Shown: piece by piece, positions 44,871 to 58,153 of the stretch
How the letters are laid out: every line of letters begins with the position of its first letter
Numbering within the stretch: the stretch's first letter is position 1
Assembly (NCBI GenBank): GCA_039881045.1
Contig: JAYWVB010000020.1
Location: 124,001 to 188,000 of the forward strand
DNA from: Chaetomium olivaceum
Taxonomy: Eukaryota > Ascomycota > Sordariomycetes > Sordariales > Chaetomiaceae
Length of the DNA: 64,000 nucleotides
Direction of reading: 5' to 3'
Position numbers and translations under genes: made by a program
Notes under the pieces: generated by a model
The model's database searches: none
Told to the model about the DNA's origin: nothing
The model's input: the letters and a program-made list of their open reading frames with translations, nothing else

Positions 44871-46409
44871 GGCGGCGAATCTGTCGATTCCTGTGGTGCG
44901 ACGCTTGTCTGTTCCTGCGTGGGTCGTTGCGAGTATGGGTGGCGGTTCTCGGTGCGATTCAGGGGTCGAGGCTATGTGCGACGGAAAGGTCGATTGCAAA
45001 TGAAGAGTCGTGCAAGGAGTAATGAGAAAAAGCCAAGACACAGCAGGTGATGAATCCTTATCGAAGGAAAAATTGAGGTCGAGCGCGGCGGTGGGTTAGA
45101 AGTTGACGATTTCTCACTGTTTGGTCTTGATCGAGGGAAACGTGGTGTTTGGCGCGCAGGGGGCGCTTGGACCTGTCTCGCCCACGACACAGGGGCAGCT
45201 ACAGTGCATGTCTGTCGCGGGAACTGTGCGTCGTCACTGTGGAGTCGAGGAACGAAACGAAACAGGCACACATGCCAGTTCTGCAACCTCAAAAGTTCGG
45301 TTTTACGAATAGAGTTTTCAAAAGCAGGCATGACTGTCTAACATAACTGATATCGAAACGAGACATTGGCAGGCATTGATGTCTGTTTGCGAGGTAATTT
45401 GAAGTCGGATACCCAGTGCAAAGCATACGACACGAGGGTACGAATACGGTGACGGTTGAAGTCAGGTTCTCAGGCAACAGGCTGCGCGCCCTGGCTGTGC
45501 GAGGAGAGAATGGGCCATCGTCCATTTGACGTTTTCCGCGTTGGCGCTTGCACTCGCGTCGCCAGAAACGTCATGGGTCCTCCCCGCCGTTGCGCTGGAC
45601 CAAACGTGGCAAGGTACGGAGTACATTGGGTACATTCGGTGGCCCCTTGAACCCCAAGCAAGCCGCATTCGGTGATGTTTCCGATGCGATGCATTGCCGA
45701 ATCGAGTTATTGGCTGCGAGTTCGCGATGACCAACTGCAAGCCGTTTGCGCTTGCAAACATTCTCATATGAACAGAACAAGTCGTCCTGCCATCAGTTGC
45801 CAGGATCCCCCCAAAGCCTCCCATGTTGAGATTGTGTTGGCAGGATGAAACAAATCTGGTGGATTCGTCCCCAGACAAAATAACCAATTTAACGCGCTGT
45901 GCCGATGTGACCGAATGATCTTTTTTTGGCCGCCGATCGTCTTGGCATTGCGCCATGACTTCTTCAAAGCCCTGGTCCCTGCTTTTCCAGGTTGTCAGTC
46001 TCCGAGAAGCCAAGCAAGCGAGCCACCGAACGAACAGCTGCAACTCGGGATTTCGGTGGAGACGGGATTGACGACAACCCGTTCCTTTGCCCCTTTCTAC
46101 GGCCTGGCGCAAGTTTTCTTCGACAGAAGCCTCGAGTGCTAGACACCCTCAATACCGACTTGTGGATTTGGAATGTTCACTGGGGACTCTGTGCCGTGGT
46201 CTTCTTCCTTGGCCAACCGGGATTAACAACAACCGACCACCCAACACCCGCGTGTTTTGCCGCCCACGTGCCAAGCCAAGCTGCAGTCGTGCATCATCGA
46301 CGCCTCCTCTTCATTGTTCCGACGGAAGTGTCCCAGATCGAGCAGGAGTGGCTTCTTCGACCCTCCGCAGCGAATGTAGCTTCGATATTACAGAATAAGA
46401 CTCGCCGCC
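44871..46409. other. 1.5 kb divergent intergenic region
   Basis: Between SED5 (-) and the long disordered gene (+). A 216-codon minus-strand frame (45462-46112) has no domain features and looks spurious. No gene called. Confidence 0.5.
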
Positions 46410-49400
46410 ATGGATGGTACATACGGGAATGTGTTCCCCACGAGTAGGGCCATGTCAGTGTTTCCCCTCGCAGGTTGTCTTCGGAGCCCGAGGGACTAAC
46501 AGTCTTGTTTGTGTGCAGGTCCCCGAGCGCATCAACGCCGAGCGGAAGCCAATACAAAGTAAATGTCAGTCGCCAGAAGACGAAGAAATGGGCCAACTTC
46601 AAACCCCAAAACTATGACGGCGATGATTGGGGCGACGAGTACGACGACGAGCCAGCAACCGAACCAGAACCCCCGCTGCCGGCAAAACCGCAGGGACCTC
46701 GTTTTCCTGCGGGGAGCTCTCCGATTTCGAGGCAATTCGAGCCTGTGAGTACGGCACCGCCTTTGCGAGCACATACGCACCAATTTCCAGTCCCGCCATC
46801 TGGCCCATCACCGACACCCGGCGGGCCTCCGCGGAGAATAACCGAACCGTTCGGGTCCTCGTCACATAATCTGTCGGGCCACACCCACTCGCAGTTTGCC
46901 CCTGATGCAAGGCGTGGCTCCCCCGCATCACAAGGTGGCCATCAGCTCCCGTCACAGCTCCCGTCTTGGGAGAACAGCACAGGGCTCGATGGTGTCAAGG
47001 ATGGTCTCGGCGGGATGCGGAAGACCGGTGCTAGCCCGCAACCAAGTGGTGGTCCCAAGCCGTGGATGGAGGGCCGGTCGGCATCACCGTCAAGCGCGGG
47101 GCTGACGTCGCCCAACAAACCGCTCCCACTCATTCGCCCAGCCGACGTCTATCAACGGATGGCGGAGGAACGCGAGAGGGAACAGCAGTTGCTAGGAGCT
47201 GGCCGATCAGCAGAGGGCACCTCTGATGCTCGGTCCGGGGAATCGTACGGGTTGGGGACGCAGCCGCGCCAAGGAGGGACTGTGACACAACCCGCAGATT
47301 TGCCAGGAGCAGAAGACCACGAGATCGATAGGACGCTAAACTATGGTGCCGGTCTAGCCCCGATTGCGGAAAGGCAAAGCGAGTACGGTTTCGACGGGTT
47401 TCTCGCCAGCTACGGTGCTGAGGCCAGCGCGGAGCCTCCCGTGGCGCACGGGCAAGATGCCGAAGGTCAAAAGTCTGTCCAGCCTGTTTCTCATGAGGAT
47501 ATTCGGCGTTATTCAACGAGCCCCCAGTTGCCAAATCTGAGTCGCATGTCGGGGTTTGGCGATGATCTTTTTTCTTCAACGAGCCTCTTCCCTGCTTCAG
47601 GACTACGCTCACCTCTTTCTGGCAGCATGCAACTGCCGACGTCGGACCAATCCATACCTGAGGGCGATGAATCTGCCGCAGACGCAGCAGACGCCCCAGG
47701 CCAATTGGCCACCGCTCCTACTCCACAGGGTGTGACCTCGAACACAGCGGCAACTGATGCTAGCGTACGAGCTGATGCAAGCCCGTCGCCGCCCAACGAG
47801 CCCGACCAAGATCGGCCCGTTGGGCTGTCGCACCAAGCTGCAGCACAACCTGTCCTCAGCACCTCCGACCAGCAGACACCCGCCGCAGATACATCTCGGG
47901 AGCCGGCATCATCCGCCGAAAAACAAGCAGCCCCCTTGGCAGTCAGGCCGCAGCTGCCGGGTGCCTGGGTCTCCGAAACCCCGTCAACGCCCGCCGAACT
48001 GGCCACATCCTCCCCCGCGGGCCACTCCACAGAAACGCTTGACAAGGCAGCTGGATCTAGCGGCGGGCTCGCTACTATTTCCCAGTCCCAGGTCACTTCG
48101 TCCGATGTTTCTAGCCGCCAACAATCCGAAATCGAGCCAGGTGTAACGAATAAAACCGACGCAACAAAAGAACGCTCCGCTTCTGAGTTGCCTCATCCAG
48201 CCTCAGCTCGTGACTCTCCTCCCCCACTTCCATCGCCGAGCCCGGTTCCGAGTATCACAAAATCGGATATGGGCGCTCGGCAGGCTACGCCTGAGGGCCT
48301 GAATCGCAATGTATCGCCTGCTCCCGCCGCCCTAGCTACGAAAACCAGTGGTCCAACCTCAGCGCATCCTGGGATCGCCCCCACGGCGCCCCTAAATACT
48401 CGCCGAGGCACCCCAGAGAGCAGCAACAGTTCACGACCGGTTCTGACATCGCCGTTCCTAGCGGAGCCGGTACAAGACCCTTCAAGTCACTCCCCGGTCA
48501 AAGACAGCGACTTACTGAGCGAGGAGATCATCAAGTCGCTCAGTCCCCCCCAAACAGCCGGCAGTTTTACAGACGCCGCTGAAGGGTCTACTGCCGCTTA
48601 CCAGGCTGCCGCTGCAGACCCGATGCGGGAGAGTAGTTATCTCGGAGATGTGTATGGGGACTACTGGTCGACGGCCGAGGATAAGGCAGAACCGGGCCTA
48701 CTCAAGACGATCAACGCGGAGAACGTCGCAGATGTTCCGCCTTTACCGGTCGGGTTATCCGAAGCAAATACAACAAAGCCGGCAGTGGATACACTTGATT
48801 TGAGCAGCCCATCCACTCCATCCCTTGCCACACCGGGCGAACGCTCGAATATTGAGCCCAAGAGCGCACTGGGGCATAGTGGGCTCAAAAAACAATTCTC
48901 ATGGGAAGCTTCGCCGCATGGAGCGACCCCGGCAGCTGTCTCGCCACCAGACACAGAACCCTTGGTGGAGCAGAAGGCTCTCGGTTCTGGTGTCGAGAAC
49001 GTTGGCCGTTTAACCTCAGGAGCCAGCACACCGGAGGCCGAGCCGAAGCCGTTGTCTCTAACCCAGGAAGCAGAAAAGTCAGCGGAGGATCTGCGAGCTG
49101 AGTCCGCTCCGGAATTCAATCCTGCGGCTACGCTTGGCTCGACTCTAGGTTTGGATCGCCGGGTACAATCACCCTCGTCATCCTTGGATTCAACGGATGG
49201 ACAAGGCGATGATAAGCGACGGTCATTAGCAGAGGAGAAGATTGCCCTCCAGGACCCGATTCTAGAGCACCATCCCGTTTTCACGGGAAGCCAACAGGCG
49301 CGGCAAGACGAGACCCAAGCTGCTCCTTCACCAAAGAACATCCTGGGTTTCCGGAACATCATGGAGTTGCCCCTCCCGACAGATCGTATCAAGCACTACA

Positions 49401-49747
49401 ACGAGACGCGGTGGCAGTTCTCTGCAGTGGACACCGGCTTGGACGAGTGGGTGCAGACGATGATGTCCAAGCACCCAGAGCATGCCAATGAAGTGATGTT
49501 CCACCCCGGATTGGCACCGCAAGCCCAACAAGCCGGCCAAGGGTCAGGCTTGGGTGGACGAGGGCCGGCGCATTTGCACATACCCCCTAGCCTTCAACAT
49601 GGCTTGAGTGGACTTGGACACTCGGGTGGCCAAGTGGGCACGAAGGGTAAGGAGCTCTTCATGGCGGCGGGCAAAGCCGGCAAGGGCTTGTTCAGTAAGG
49701 GGAGGAATAAGCTCCGTGGTACGGGCGACAAGGTGTTCTCGGGTTGA
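46410..49747 (+). CDS. long disordered protein with conserved-looking ends
   Basis: Exon 1 46410-46453 starts at an ATG in a GCCGCCATGG context; a 65-nt intron with donor GTCAGT leads to exon 2 46519-49747 (1090 residues in all). The N-terminal block QYKVNVSRQKTKKWANFKPQ plus NYDGDDWGDEYDDE and the C-terminal block GFRNIMELPLPTDRIKHYNE, RWQFSAVDTGLDEWVQTM with a Gly/Lys-rich basic tail (GLFSKGRNKLRGTGDK) are the parts that look ordered. About 900 residues between are Ser/Pro/Glu/Ala-rich and probably disordered. I do not recognise a named family. The end with charged and Gly-rich residues could be a membrane- or actin-binding segment; this is a guess. A GTGAGT at 46745 is not used, since splicing there would shift into a stop. 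Confidence 0.75.
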
Positions 49748-51340
49748 TAAACGGACAGCATTTATGGAGGGGGACAGCGTTTAATTAATGTTGGGGATTT
49801 TGTTGGCTACATGCATGGATGCACACACCTACAGACTACCTACACAGTAGCTATGTATTCTGTGCAAGCACATTGAACTGTTGTGGGATGCTGCCGTTGG
49901 CTGCTCCTCATTCCGCATTCTTGATTCCGTCTTCTTCATGCGTGGCGTACTGAGGAGCCAGTCGGGCAGCGGGATTCCGTGAAGTCAAACTCCCCTGACA
50001 TGGCCCGTCTTGTCTCGTCCTGTCTTCCCCGACCCGTTCTTCGGGCAGCCGTTTCTCTTGCCCTGACAGGGCACACAAGGCTCCCACACCACAGCACGCA
50101 CGTTTTGAGTGCCTCTTGGCGCCGGTCCTGTTCGGACAGGGTGCGGCCCCTCATTTCTCCACCAGCACGCTAAAAGACGAGGAGGTTAAATTGAGGATGA
50201 TCTTGTCTCCACCCCAGCACCAACACGGCGCAAAAAGACGAACAGGGCTCTCGGCCATCGTCACCCAGGCGCCGAGAAACGTCGTCGTGAAGCCAGGGAA
50301 AGAGGGAGGAAGTACTGCAGACAATGGAAGTTCAATTCACTCGGCAACAGCGACTATGGCAATAAGAATGTAGCTAGTTATGTGATGAGTTGTGTGAATA
50401 TCTTCCCCTAAAATTTAGATCGATCCAATGCGTGTTTCTTTCTCAACGGTCTGGTCCCTGAACCCGGCCCGCGTTTCCTTCGCTCGAGCTTCTCCATCAG
50501 GCTGCAGTCACTTCAGCCCATTGCCCGCCCGTCAGCAACCAAGGAGCGCGAATGCGAATAGCAGCTGCAGCTGAACCCTGGCTTGACCAATCATCCTCAT
50601 CACACCTGCCCTGGCTCGTGCCTGGGGTTGCGAGCTGGGGTGTCGAGCTGGGGTGTCTCACCCAGCCGAGAGCCAGCCCATTTCACCTCTCCGCATCCCC
50701 AGGCTGAGTTGTCTGTCGCTAGAAATCTTCAAGTCGCGTCTCCCTCTCTTGTCCTCTCTTGGGAGAGAGTCTGTCGCCAATTCGCATGCCTACGGCGGGC
50801 ATTTACTTGTCACCCTACCGCCCATCCCCGCAGCAGATACGCCGGTAACTCACGGCAGAGACAACGACGATACATTCGCTTTCGTAATATTGCTCGGCGA
50901 ATTGCGCATTTTGACAGGCAGTGGCTGAATTGCGAAGCTCTGCAGTCAAGCGCGAGCTCGACTCAATCGAGGCGTCGCATCCGGGCCAATCGAGCAATTC
51001 GAGGTCTTGGGGACGGCCTCAGCTCAAAAGGCAGCCACCTGTTCGACACATCGCCTCTCATCCGCCGACTCGGTGTGCAAAGCGGAGCCAAGTTCGGTGC
51101 TGTCGCCGACTTCGAACGGGCCAAAAGTGTAAAGTCGTACCTAATCACGCAAACTTTCGGCACAGCGCCGCGCACCCGGCGCAACCTTGGAACCCCGCGC
51201 TCGTCGTCGATCGGCAATACGACGAGACTCATTCGACCGGCAACGTAACGTGACGGTTGGATAGACAGCGAGCGGCATTCATACTCCACCAAGGCGCGGC
51301 GATTGTTTGTACGACTCCAGTAGTTCGTTTATCCGTGCCC
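49748..51340. other. 1.6 kb intergenic region
   Basis: Between two long plus-strand genes. A frame at 50583-51248 lacks any family features. Pyrimidine-rich leader before 51341. Nothing else seen. Confidence 0.5.
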
Positions 51341-51427
51341 ATGGCCGCATACGCGCAGAACCCAAACTTCAAGCCGCTACCGCCGCCGGGCAATTACCCC
51401 CAGGGTTATCAATCCCAGGCTCAGTTC

Positions 51428-51459
<32 letters not shown>

Positions 51460-54400
51460 GTACCACCAGCAACAGCAGTACCTTCAGCAGCAACAACAAT
51501 ACCAACAGCACCAACAGCAACAGCTCAGCCCTGATGGTGTCCATCGTCCCCCATCATTCGTAGGGCTTCCTCCTATTCGTCGTGCTTCCACCTTCGGCTC
51601 TTCCCTTGGCTTGACCGCTGAGGAATTCTCGTCCACCGACAACAACAAGAACACCACCAACAACAACACCAACAACAACAAAGCGGAAGGCGCCGCACGT
51701 CAACAGCTACACCCCCAATCCGCATCCTCAGCCCAAGGTCAACCCACCATGGCTGCGGCGCAACAGATGGGGCAGGTCCTACCCCCTTCCCAATCGTCCG
51801 GCCAGTTTGTACAGAACGTCTACCGACCGACTCAGAGCACCGGCGCGCAAGGACCCCAAGGGGGCCAGGGCCCGGCACGACAGGGTCAGACATGGCAATT
51901 GCAGGGCCAGAATCCCGGCCAGAACCAAGCTTTTCAAAACGCCGCCTTCCAGAATGCCATCATGCAGGGGCAGGGGCCGTCTCAGACACCGCCGAGAGCT
52001 TTCGCTGGTGCGCCCGGAAATGCTCAGCTCAACATGAACGGCACGGCGCCGCTAGCTGGCCAAGGGCAGCATTTCGGGCAGGGCGGCGGCCGGCCCATGA
52101 TGGTTCCGCCCCATATGATGCCGGGCATGTCGCAGAGGTTCCATCCACAGGGTGGAGGATGGAATCTTCAAGAGTCTCATCTGGCTGAGCCTCTTCAACC
52201 CTCGGGTCGTCATCGCCACTCCCCCAGCAATGCATCCTCGCAACAGCAGCAGCAGTCGTCCTACGGCTTCGACAAGGAGACCGGCGCCCCCACGACGACG
52301 TCGCCGGTACAGCGGCAGAAGCCCCCACCAGAGCAACAGCCCAACAACCCAACCAGCCGACTACGCCCCAGCCGAACCAAGCAATGCCTGCGAACCACCA
52401 GAGCCCGTCGACTCAGCAACCTGACGGCAGCGCCCTGTCAAGGTTACAATCCCACCAATCCCACCAAAGCGAGATGGCAAAACACGGTGCTCTCGAAGAC
52501 GGACAGGTGAAGCGTAACTCGGGCGTTTTCTCTAGCATAAGAAATCGGTTTGGGGGAGGTCACTCGGAAGAACCCCGTGGTGCCGAGAGCGGCCCTCAAT
52601 CCCAGGCTATCAATGGGGATGCTGCATCAGTGGCCAGCATCATGTCTGATGAAACAGGACAAAGGCGGAACCCTGTATTTGGACCACGAGGCGGCGCCCC
52701 CACCCCGGACAACCTGTCCTACAGCCAGAGCAAAGACAGCATCATCGCCCACAGCTCCGGAACACCTCTGGGTGATCGGATGGACCGGACGCAGCCACCT
52801 CCCTCCCAGTTCGCGCCGCCGGGCAGGAAGCCGACTGGGTTCTTTCACAAGGGTTCCCACACAACGCCTGTCCAGCCAGGTACGACTCTTCCGCCTGGAA
52901 TGTCGAGGACCGCGGCGCCCACCAATCCCCCTGGCCACAAGTATGCGGGCAGCGTTGGTGGTCCCCCGAAGAAGCGCTTCTCTGCTCTGAAGGACGTGTT
53001 CCGATCGTCGCCTCGCGACGCTTCGAAAAGCCCGGGATCTTCGTTCACGGTCAGGATGCCCGCACAACCTTCACCCCAGCCCACGACTCAGACGCCACCA
53101 CCTCAAGGCCAGTATCAGGGTATGTCCCAGAATCAATTCCAGGGTCAATTTCAGGGTCAGTTTCAAGGACAGCCTCAGGGACAGCCGCAGGCACAAGCTC
53201 TGGGACAGGCTCAAGCACAAGCTGTGGGACAGGCTCAAGCACAACCTCAGGGGCAGCCTCAGGGGCAACCTCAGGGTCAACCTCAGACACAGCCTCAAGA
53301 GCAACAACTTCAAGGCCAGCCTCAGGGGCAAGGCCAATTTCAGGGGCAAGTCCAACCCCAGGGGCAACCTCAGGGGCAACCTCAGAGACAGCCTGAGGAA
53401 CAACAGCTTCAAGAACAGCCCCAGGGACAATCTCAGGAACAACCTCAGGGACAGCCCCAGGGACAGCCACAGGTTCCCCCTCAAAATCTACTGCGGACCA
53501 GTCCTAGTTCGCAGCTGGGTTCCACAAATGCTCAACCAGGTAGTCCAGGTTTTCAGTCAAATTCAAGCAACACTTCGCCGGCCACCCCTGCTACTCAGCC
53601 AGGGTCCGCGAATGGGCAGTTTGCACCTGGACAAGAGCGCTTCCCTCCTGCTGCTGGTTCCAGGCAACCTGGATATGGACCCCAGTCGATGCAACCTCCG
53701 CAAGGGCCGATCCCCAACCGAAATCAACAAGAAAGAAAACCTAGCACGGGCATCTTTGGCTTTTTGAGGGGACGTTCAGACTCCAAATCGCAGGAGACAG
53801 CGCAACAAGGCCGTCCGATCGGCCAGGGACAGCCTTTCCCTCCCGGACAAGGCCAGTTCCCAGGGCAACAATACGGCATGCGGGGGCCCGTAGGTCCCGA
53901 CGGACGCCCATCCACTGGTGCCGGACAACAACTCTACCCCGGGCAATTCCCGCCTCAATCGCAGTTCATGCAGCCTGGTCCCCCGGGGACTGCAGGCTCT
54001 TTCCAGTCGCAAGGTCCCCCGGGGCCCCAACGAACGATGACGATGCCGCAGCAACCTGGGGCTCCCCACGGTCCAGAACCCGGTGTGCTAGGTGCCGGCC
54101 AAAGGCCACCGATGCTGACACAACAGAGTCAATCTTCGGGTCAAGACCAGACCGAGAACAGGCTGGGGCCGAACCAGCAACAAGGACCTTTCGCCACGGC
54201 TCAGCAACCCCAAACCCAACCAGCGCCCCAGCAAGAACCGGCTAACCAAGCCGAGCCGACACCTGCCGCGTCTATCCTCGAATCACCAGTTTCTCAGCAT
54301 TCCCAGCCAGCGTCCCAGTTTGTGATCGAGCAATCCCGGTTCCGGACCGAGTCCCCGGGCAGCATGAGACAGATGTTTGCCGCGCCCCAAACCAGTGGGA

Positions 54401-57127
54401 ATCAGCCATCATACCATGTCCCTGGCGCCCAAAGCGCCGCTGCTGCTCAGAAGGAGCAGCCGATTTGTGCTAAGCCGTTCCAGCCGCCGTCTAGTTCTAA
54501 CATTGCTCCGTCAACAGCCCCAAGCGGTGGGCCTGGAGAGGATAATGATATGCAGAGGCCAGTGTCCCCATCGTCACAAGCTCCTCCTACCTCGGGTATT
54601 CCGGGCGATGCGAGGAGATGGAGCGCGCGGGGCACCGAGGCAGCCGCCTCCGGTTGGCCAGTTCCAAAATCTGGAAAGCAGATTACCCTCGCGGCAGTCG
54701 CCCTCGGCTGCGTCTCCAGGGCAGGAGGCTCCCGCATCGGCTCATGTGCCCGGTTCGATATCCGGAGAATCAGCGCAAGGTACGAGCCCGACACAGCAAC
54801 CGCCTGCCCAACAGCTCGGTCAACCTGGTCTCCGGCCGCCCGCCGGCCAGCAAGCAGGGCAGATGCCTTCTGGTGCCCCTGGCCAAGGATTTCCAACGAA
54901 CCAAGCGCAATGGATGGCATCTCAACCCGGCGGGGTCCCCCCTCAGTTCCGCCAGCAGTTCGGCCCTGGCAGTGCCCGGCCGAACGGCGTCCCGATCAAC
55001 GCTCAACCGCAGAAGGAGAAGGAGCAGAGCACATTCTCCAAGTTGCTATTTGGCGGCAAACCGTCGGCCCCAGCAGCAACTGGGCCGAAACCCGAAAAGG
55101 AAAAGAGCTCCAAGCCGTCCCTTATGAACGCGTTCAAGCGCGGCTATAGACAGCCCGATGCTCAACCGGCATCGCAGGCGAACGCTGGCCGGTCCGGCCC
55201 AGGTCAACCTCCTGCGGGGATGCATCCGTTTCCCGCGAAGACGCAGAACATGCCTCAGCAGTCGCAGCCGCAGCAGCAGTCACAGCAGGGCCCAGGGTTG
55301 CGTCCCGGTATGCCCATGCAAGCGCAAATCCCACAGCAGGGCGGTCCTATTGCCGCCCAGGGCCAACCGCAGGCTCAGCCGCAATTCAGACCTGGTGTTC
55401 CCGTTGGCCAACAAGGGCTGCCTCTGCAAATGGCCCCTCAACAGGCCCGTCCGCTCGCGCCAGAGCCCCAGTATGCTCAAGTCCCGATCCCGGCTGGGTA
55501 CGGGTATGTCCACGGCGAAGGCCGGGTGGCGCCGGCGCCGGCACACATATATGTCGGACCTGGCATCCCCCCTGGACAAGGCCCTCAGCCTGGCTTTGCT
55601 CAGCGGCAATGGGTGCAGCCCGGCGTGGCACCTGCCCAAGCCGTGCCCGCGGGTGCCCCTACTCAACCGGCGCCGCAGCAAACGAATGGAATCCAAGCAT
55701 CTCCGGCGTCGCTGGCAGCTTCGACTCCCCAGTCTCAGACTCCTGCACCAGCGCAGGCCCAGGACCGGACTCCTCCCCGCCCGGCTCCGACCACACAGGA
55801 GCACGGCGAGGACGTTACCCGCCAGCAGTCGGCTGGTCAGGGAATCCTCCCTCCGGCACAAGTTCAGTCGATCCAACAGCCTCAAGATGCTCCTGTTCCT
55901 GCTCCTGCCCCTCCTCCGGTCGACACTCGGGCACCTGAGAACTTGTCCGTATCGCCGACTTCGACTCCCGCCTTGCAGGGCCCCCAAGCAGGTATCTCGC
56001 CTCCTGAGGAGCAAGCACAGCCGAAGCCTGCGCCGGTCCGCACCCACACTGGGCAAGGTAACATCTCGCCGCCGCCCCAGCTTCAGTATGCCCATCCGCA
56101 ATCCCGCGGCCCAGCAAATCTGCCCGTTGCGCAAGCAGGCGCCCACACGATGCATACTAGGAATGTGAGCGAGGACGGCATCGCGTCACTTCCGTCACAG
56201 CGACCCGGGCGCGTACAATCCCCGAGCCCAGACACGGTTCCAAGCCCGGCAAGCACCAGCCTTGCCCCCCGCTCGGCCAACACGTCGCCGGCTGCGCAGC
56301 CCGCGCCGGGATGGAATGTTGGCCCGGTACCTTCCGCGCAAGCGAACCCTAACGCAGGTCGGGACCCGAGGGCAGTCAGCCCTGAGCCGTCCACTCAGGC
56401 GTCTCCTTCCCCGATCAACCAGTTGACAACCCCAACGCAGCGTGTTGCGGAGGACAACCTCTATGACGCGACACCCCGACAGTCACAATTCCCTGCCGGG
56501 CAGCAGGAGCCACCGCAGTCGCCGCCGCCGCAGTCACCTCTGCCGCAACGCCCTCAACCGCAACAGCAGCCGCGCAGCGATCCCCCCAACAACACGATTG
56601 TCATCACAGCTCCGGTCGAGCCGAAGTCCGCCGGGCTATCCCGCGAGGTCGCCCGACCGCCCAACAGCCTCCCCCTGTCGGCATCTGACACGCCGTCACC
56701 CCCGCCTCCTACAATCACCTTCGACGCGGCCCCTGATAATGACGACGACGACGGCCTAGACGACTTCGATGACTCGGACATGGAATCTCCCATCATCGCT
56801 GACGCGTCCATCGCTACGGTCCATCAGCAAGCTAGCCCGAGCACAAGCCCCACCGCGACCGCAGCCGCAGCAGCCGCACAGAACGGTGGGGCCGCGGCGA
56901 AGGACAACGTCGCCATCTTCGAGCGGGCCAAGAAGAAGGCCGAGGAGGAGCGAGAGGCCGAGAGGCGGATGATGATGGAGGAGAAGATCCCCGTGTTCTC
57001 GGAAGGGGAGACCGATCCGAACAGTGCTAAGAACGAGACTGAGGTCCGCCCGCAGATGAGTGCGACCAGCTATCCGGGCCAGGAATGGAATCCGTATGGT
57101 GATGGCTTTGAGGGGTGGGATGAATGA
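51341..57127 (+). CDS. very long Gln/Pro-rich disordered protein, two frame breaks
   Basis: Apparently intronless, about 1928 residues. It begins MAAYAQNPNFKPLPPPGNYP and runs into polyglutamine (nt 51427-51520), then Pro/Gln/Gly-rich stretches throughout. Near residues 590-715 (nt 53104-53484) is a tandem array of short units of the type QGQPQ and QFQGQ. Two basic blocks look ordered: RFSALKDVFRSSPRDASKSPG and STFSKLLFGGKPSAP...KSSKPSLMNAFKRGYRQ. The end has DNDDDDGLDDFDDSDMESP, a charged helix (IFERAKKKAEEEREAERRMM) and GQEWNPYGDGFEGWDE. Two breaks cancel: one C missing in the C5 run at 52322-52326 and one G too many in the G4 run at 54629-54632. No known function; the composition is prion-like. 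Confidence 0.75.
53104..53484 (+). repeat. tandem array of Gln/Gly/Pro units within the disordered gene
   Basis: About 380 bases of imperfect 12-18 base repeats built from CAG, GGG/GGA and CCT, encoding units such as QGQPQ, QGQFQ and AQ. Copy number is likely to vary between strains. Confidence 0.8.
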
Positions 57128-58153
57128 GCTGGCATCTTGCCACCTTCTCTCCTTTGTGGGAAGGATGAGCACCTCAGAGCTTGGGACCCGCGGCCTCTTG
57201 AGGCTGGGAATATTCTCTCTCCCTCTGATTCTTGGCCTCAAAACGGGGAGGCGTTGACTGCTTGAATTTCTTCAGTTTCTTTTTGTTTTGTTCTATCCTT
57301 CTCGCACATATCTTGTGTTGTTGATTTGTTTCCTGATACTCTCTCGCGCGATTGATTTCTTTTTTGTAAAGACTTTCCACCACCTGGCTAATCGCTATTC
57401 TCCGTTTTGTCTCAATGTTGGGTACCACCTTGTCTCGTTGCTGTCTATCTCTTCCTTCCATCTACCCACCTTTTTGACTCGAGTATTCAGAATGTTTCGT
57501 CTCCTCTGTCTCCTCTCTCTCGTCTGTCTCGTTTGTCCACAGTTGTTTTTCTTGTCCCCGTCGCGTTCTAGTAACCGCATACCCAAAAGCGACGAAGTTG
57601 GTGGTTTCGCCTATTTACTTGCTTATTGTATTGTGTCATGGCAAAAGCACATGCTCGCGCCTCCCTACCTCGGGTTAAGGGTGATCGATGATGATAGTCC
57701 AATTTCTAAGATTTAATATCTATGACCAAATAACTATGGCGTGCCTTACTCGGTGACTCCTGCCTGACATATTATCTGCTGATTATGACGGCCGTTGGTG
57801 GACCAACGCGGAATTATACGCGACAACATGCCACGTCCCAACTCATCATCCGGTCTCTGTTACGAGGCCCGAGCAGTTTGTTTTCTCCTTATCGCCCACC
57901 GTCTGACTTAGGTGAAGTTGAGTCGGACCGAATAATGTGACTCATCACGCCATGTTGCCTCGGCTTGTCGTCACTTGAGGTCTCCTCGCCATCATAGGAG
58001 GTTTGGGTTATCGTCACTTGGGGTCTGGGTCGTCATCACTTGAAGTCATAGTCGAACCACACGCCAGAAGGGAACCTTGGGAGGAAGTACCTATTCCGTA
58101 CCGACACTAACAGGCCTTGTCACTCTTCATCCGATAGCTCAGGAGTGCGATGC

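Noticed and set aside
45462..46112. 216-codon minus-strand frame upstream of SED5
   Set aside because: No family features, no ATG in a good context, atypical composition.
46745..46790. Possible intron with GTGAGT donor in the gene at 46410
   Set aside because: It is 46 nt and would shift the frame into a stop; the unspliced frame stays open for 1000 codons.
48661..49392. 243-codon minus-strand frame inside the disordered gene at 46410
   Set aside because: Antisense shadow; no splice sites, no domain.
50583..51248. 221-codon plus-strand frame before the Gln-rich gene
   Set aside because: No domain; more likely promoter and leader sequence.
55280..56155. 291-codon minus-strand frame inside the Gln-rich gene
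   Set aside because: Shadow of GC-rich coding sequence on the other strand; Arg/Leu/Gly composition, no family features.
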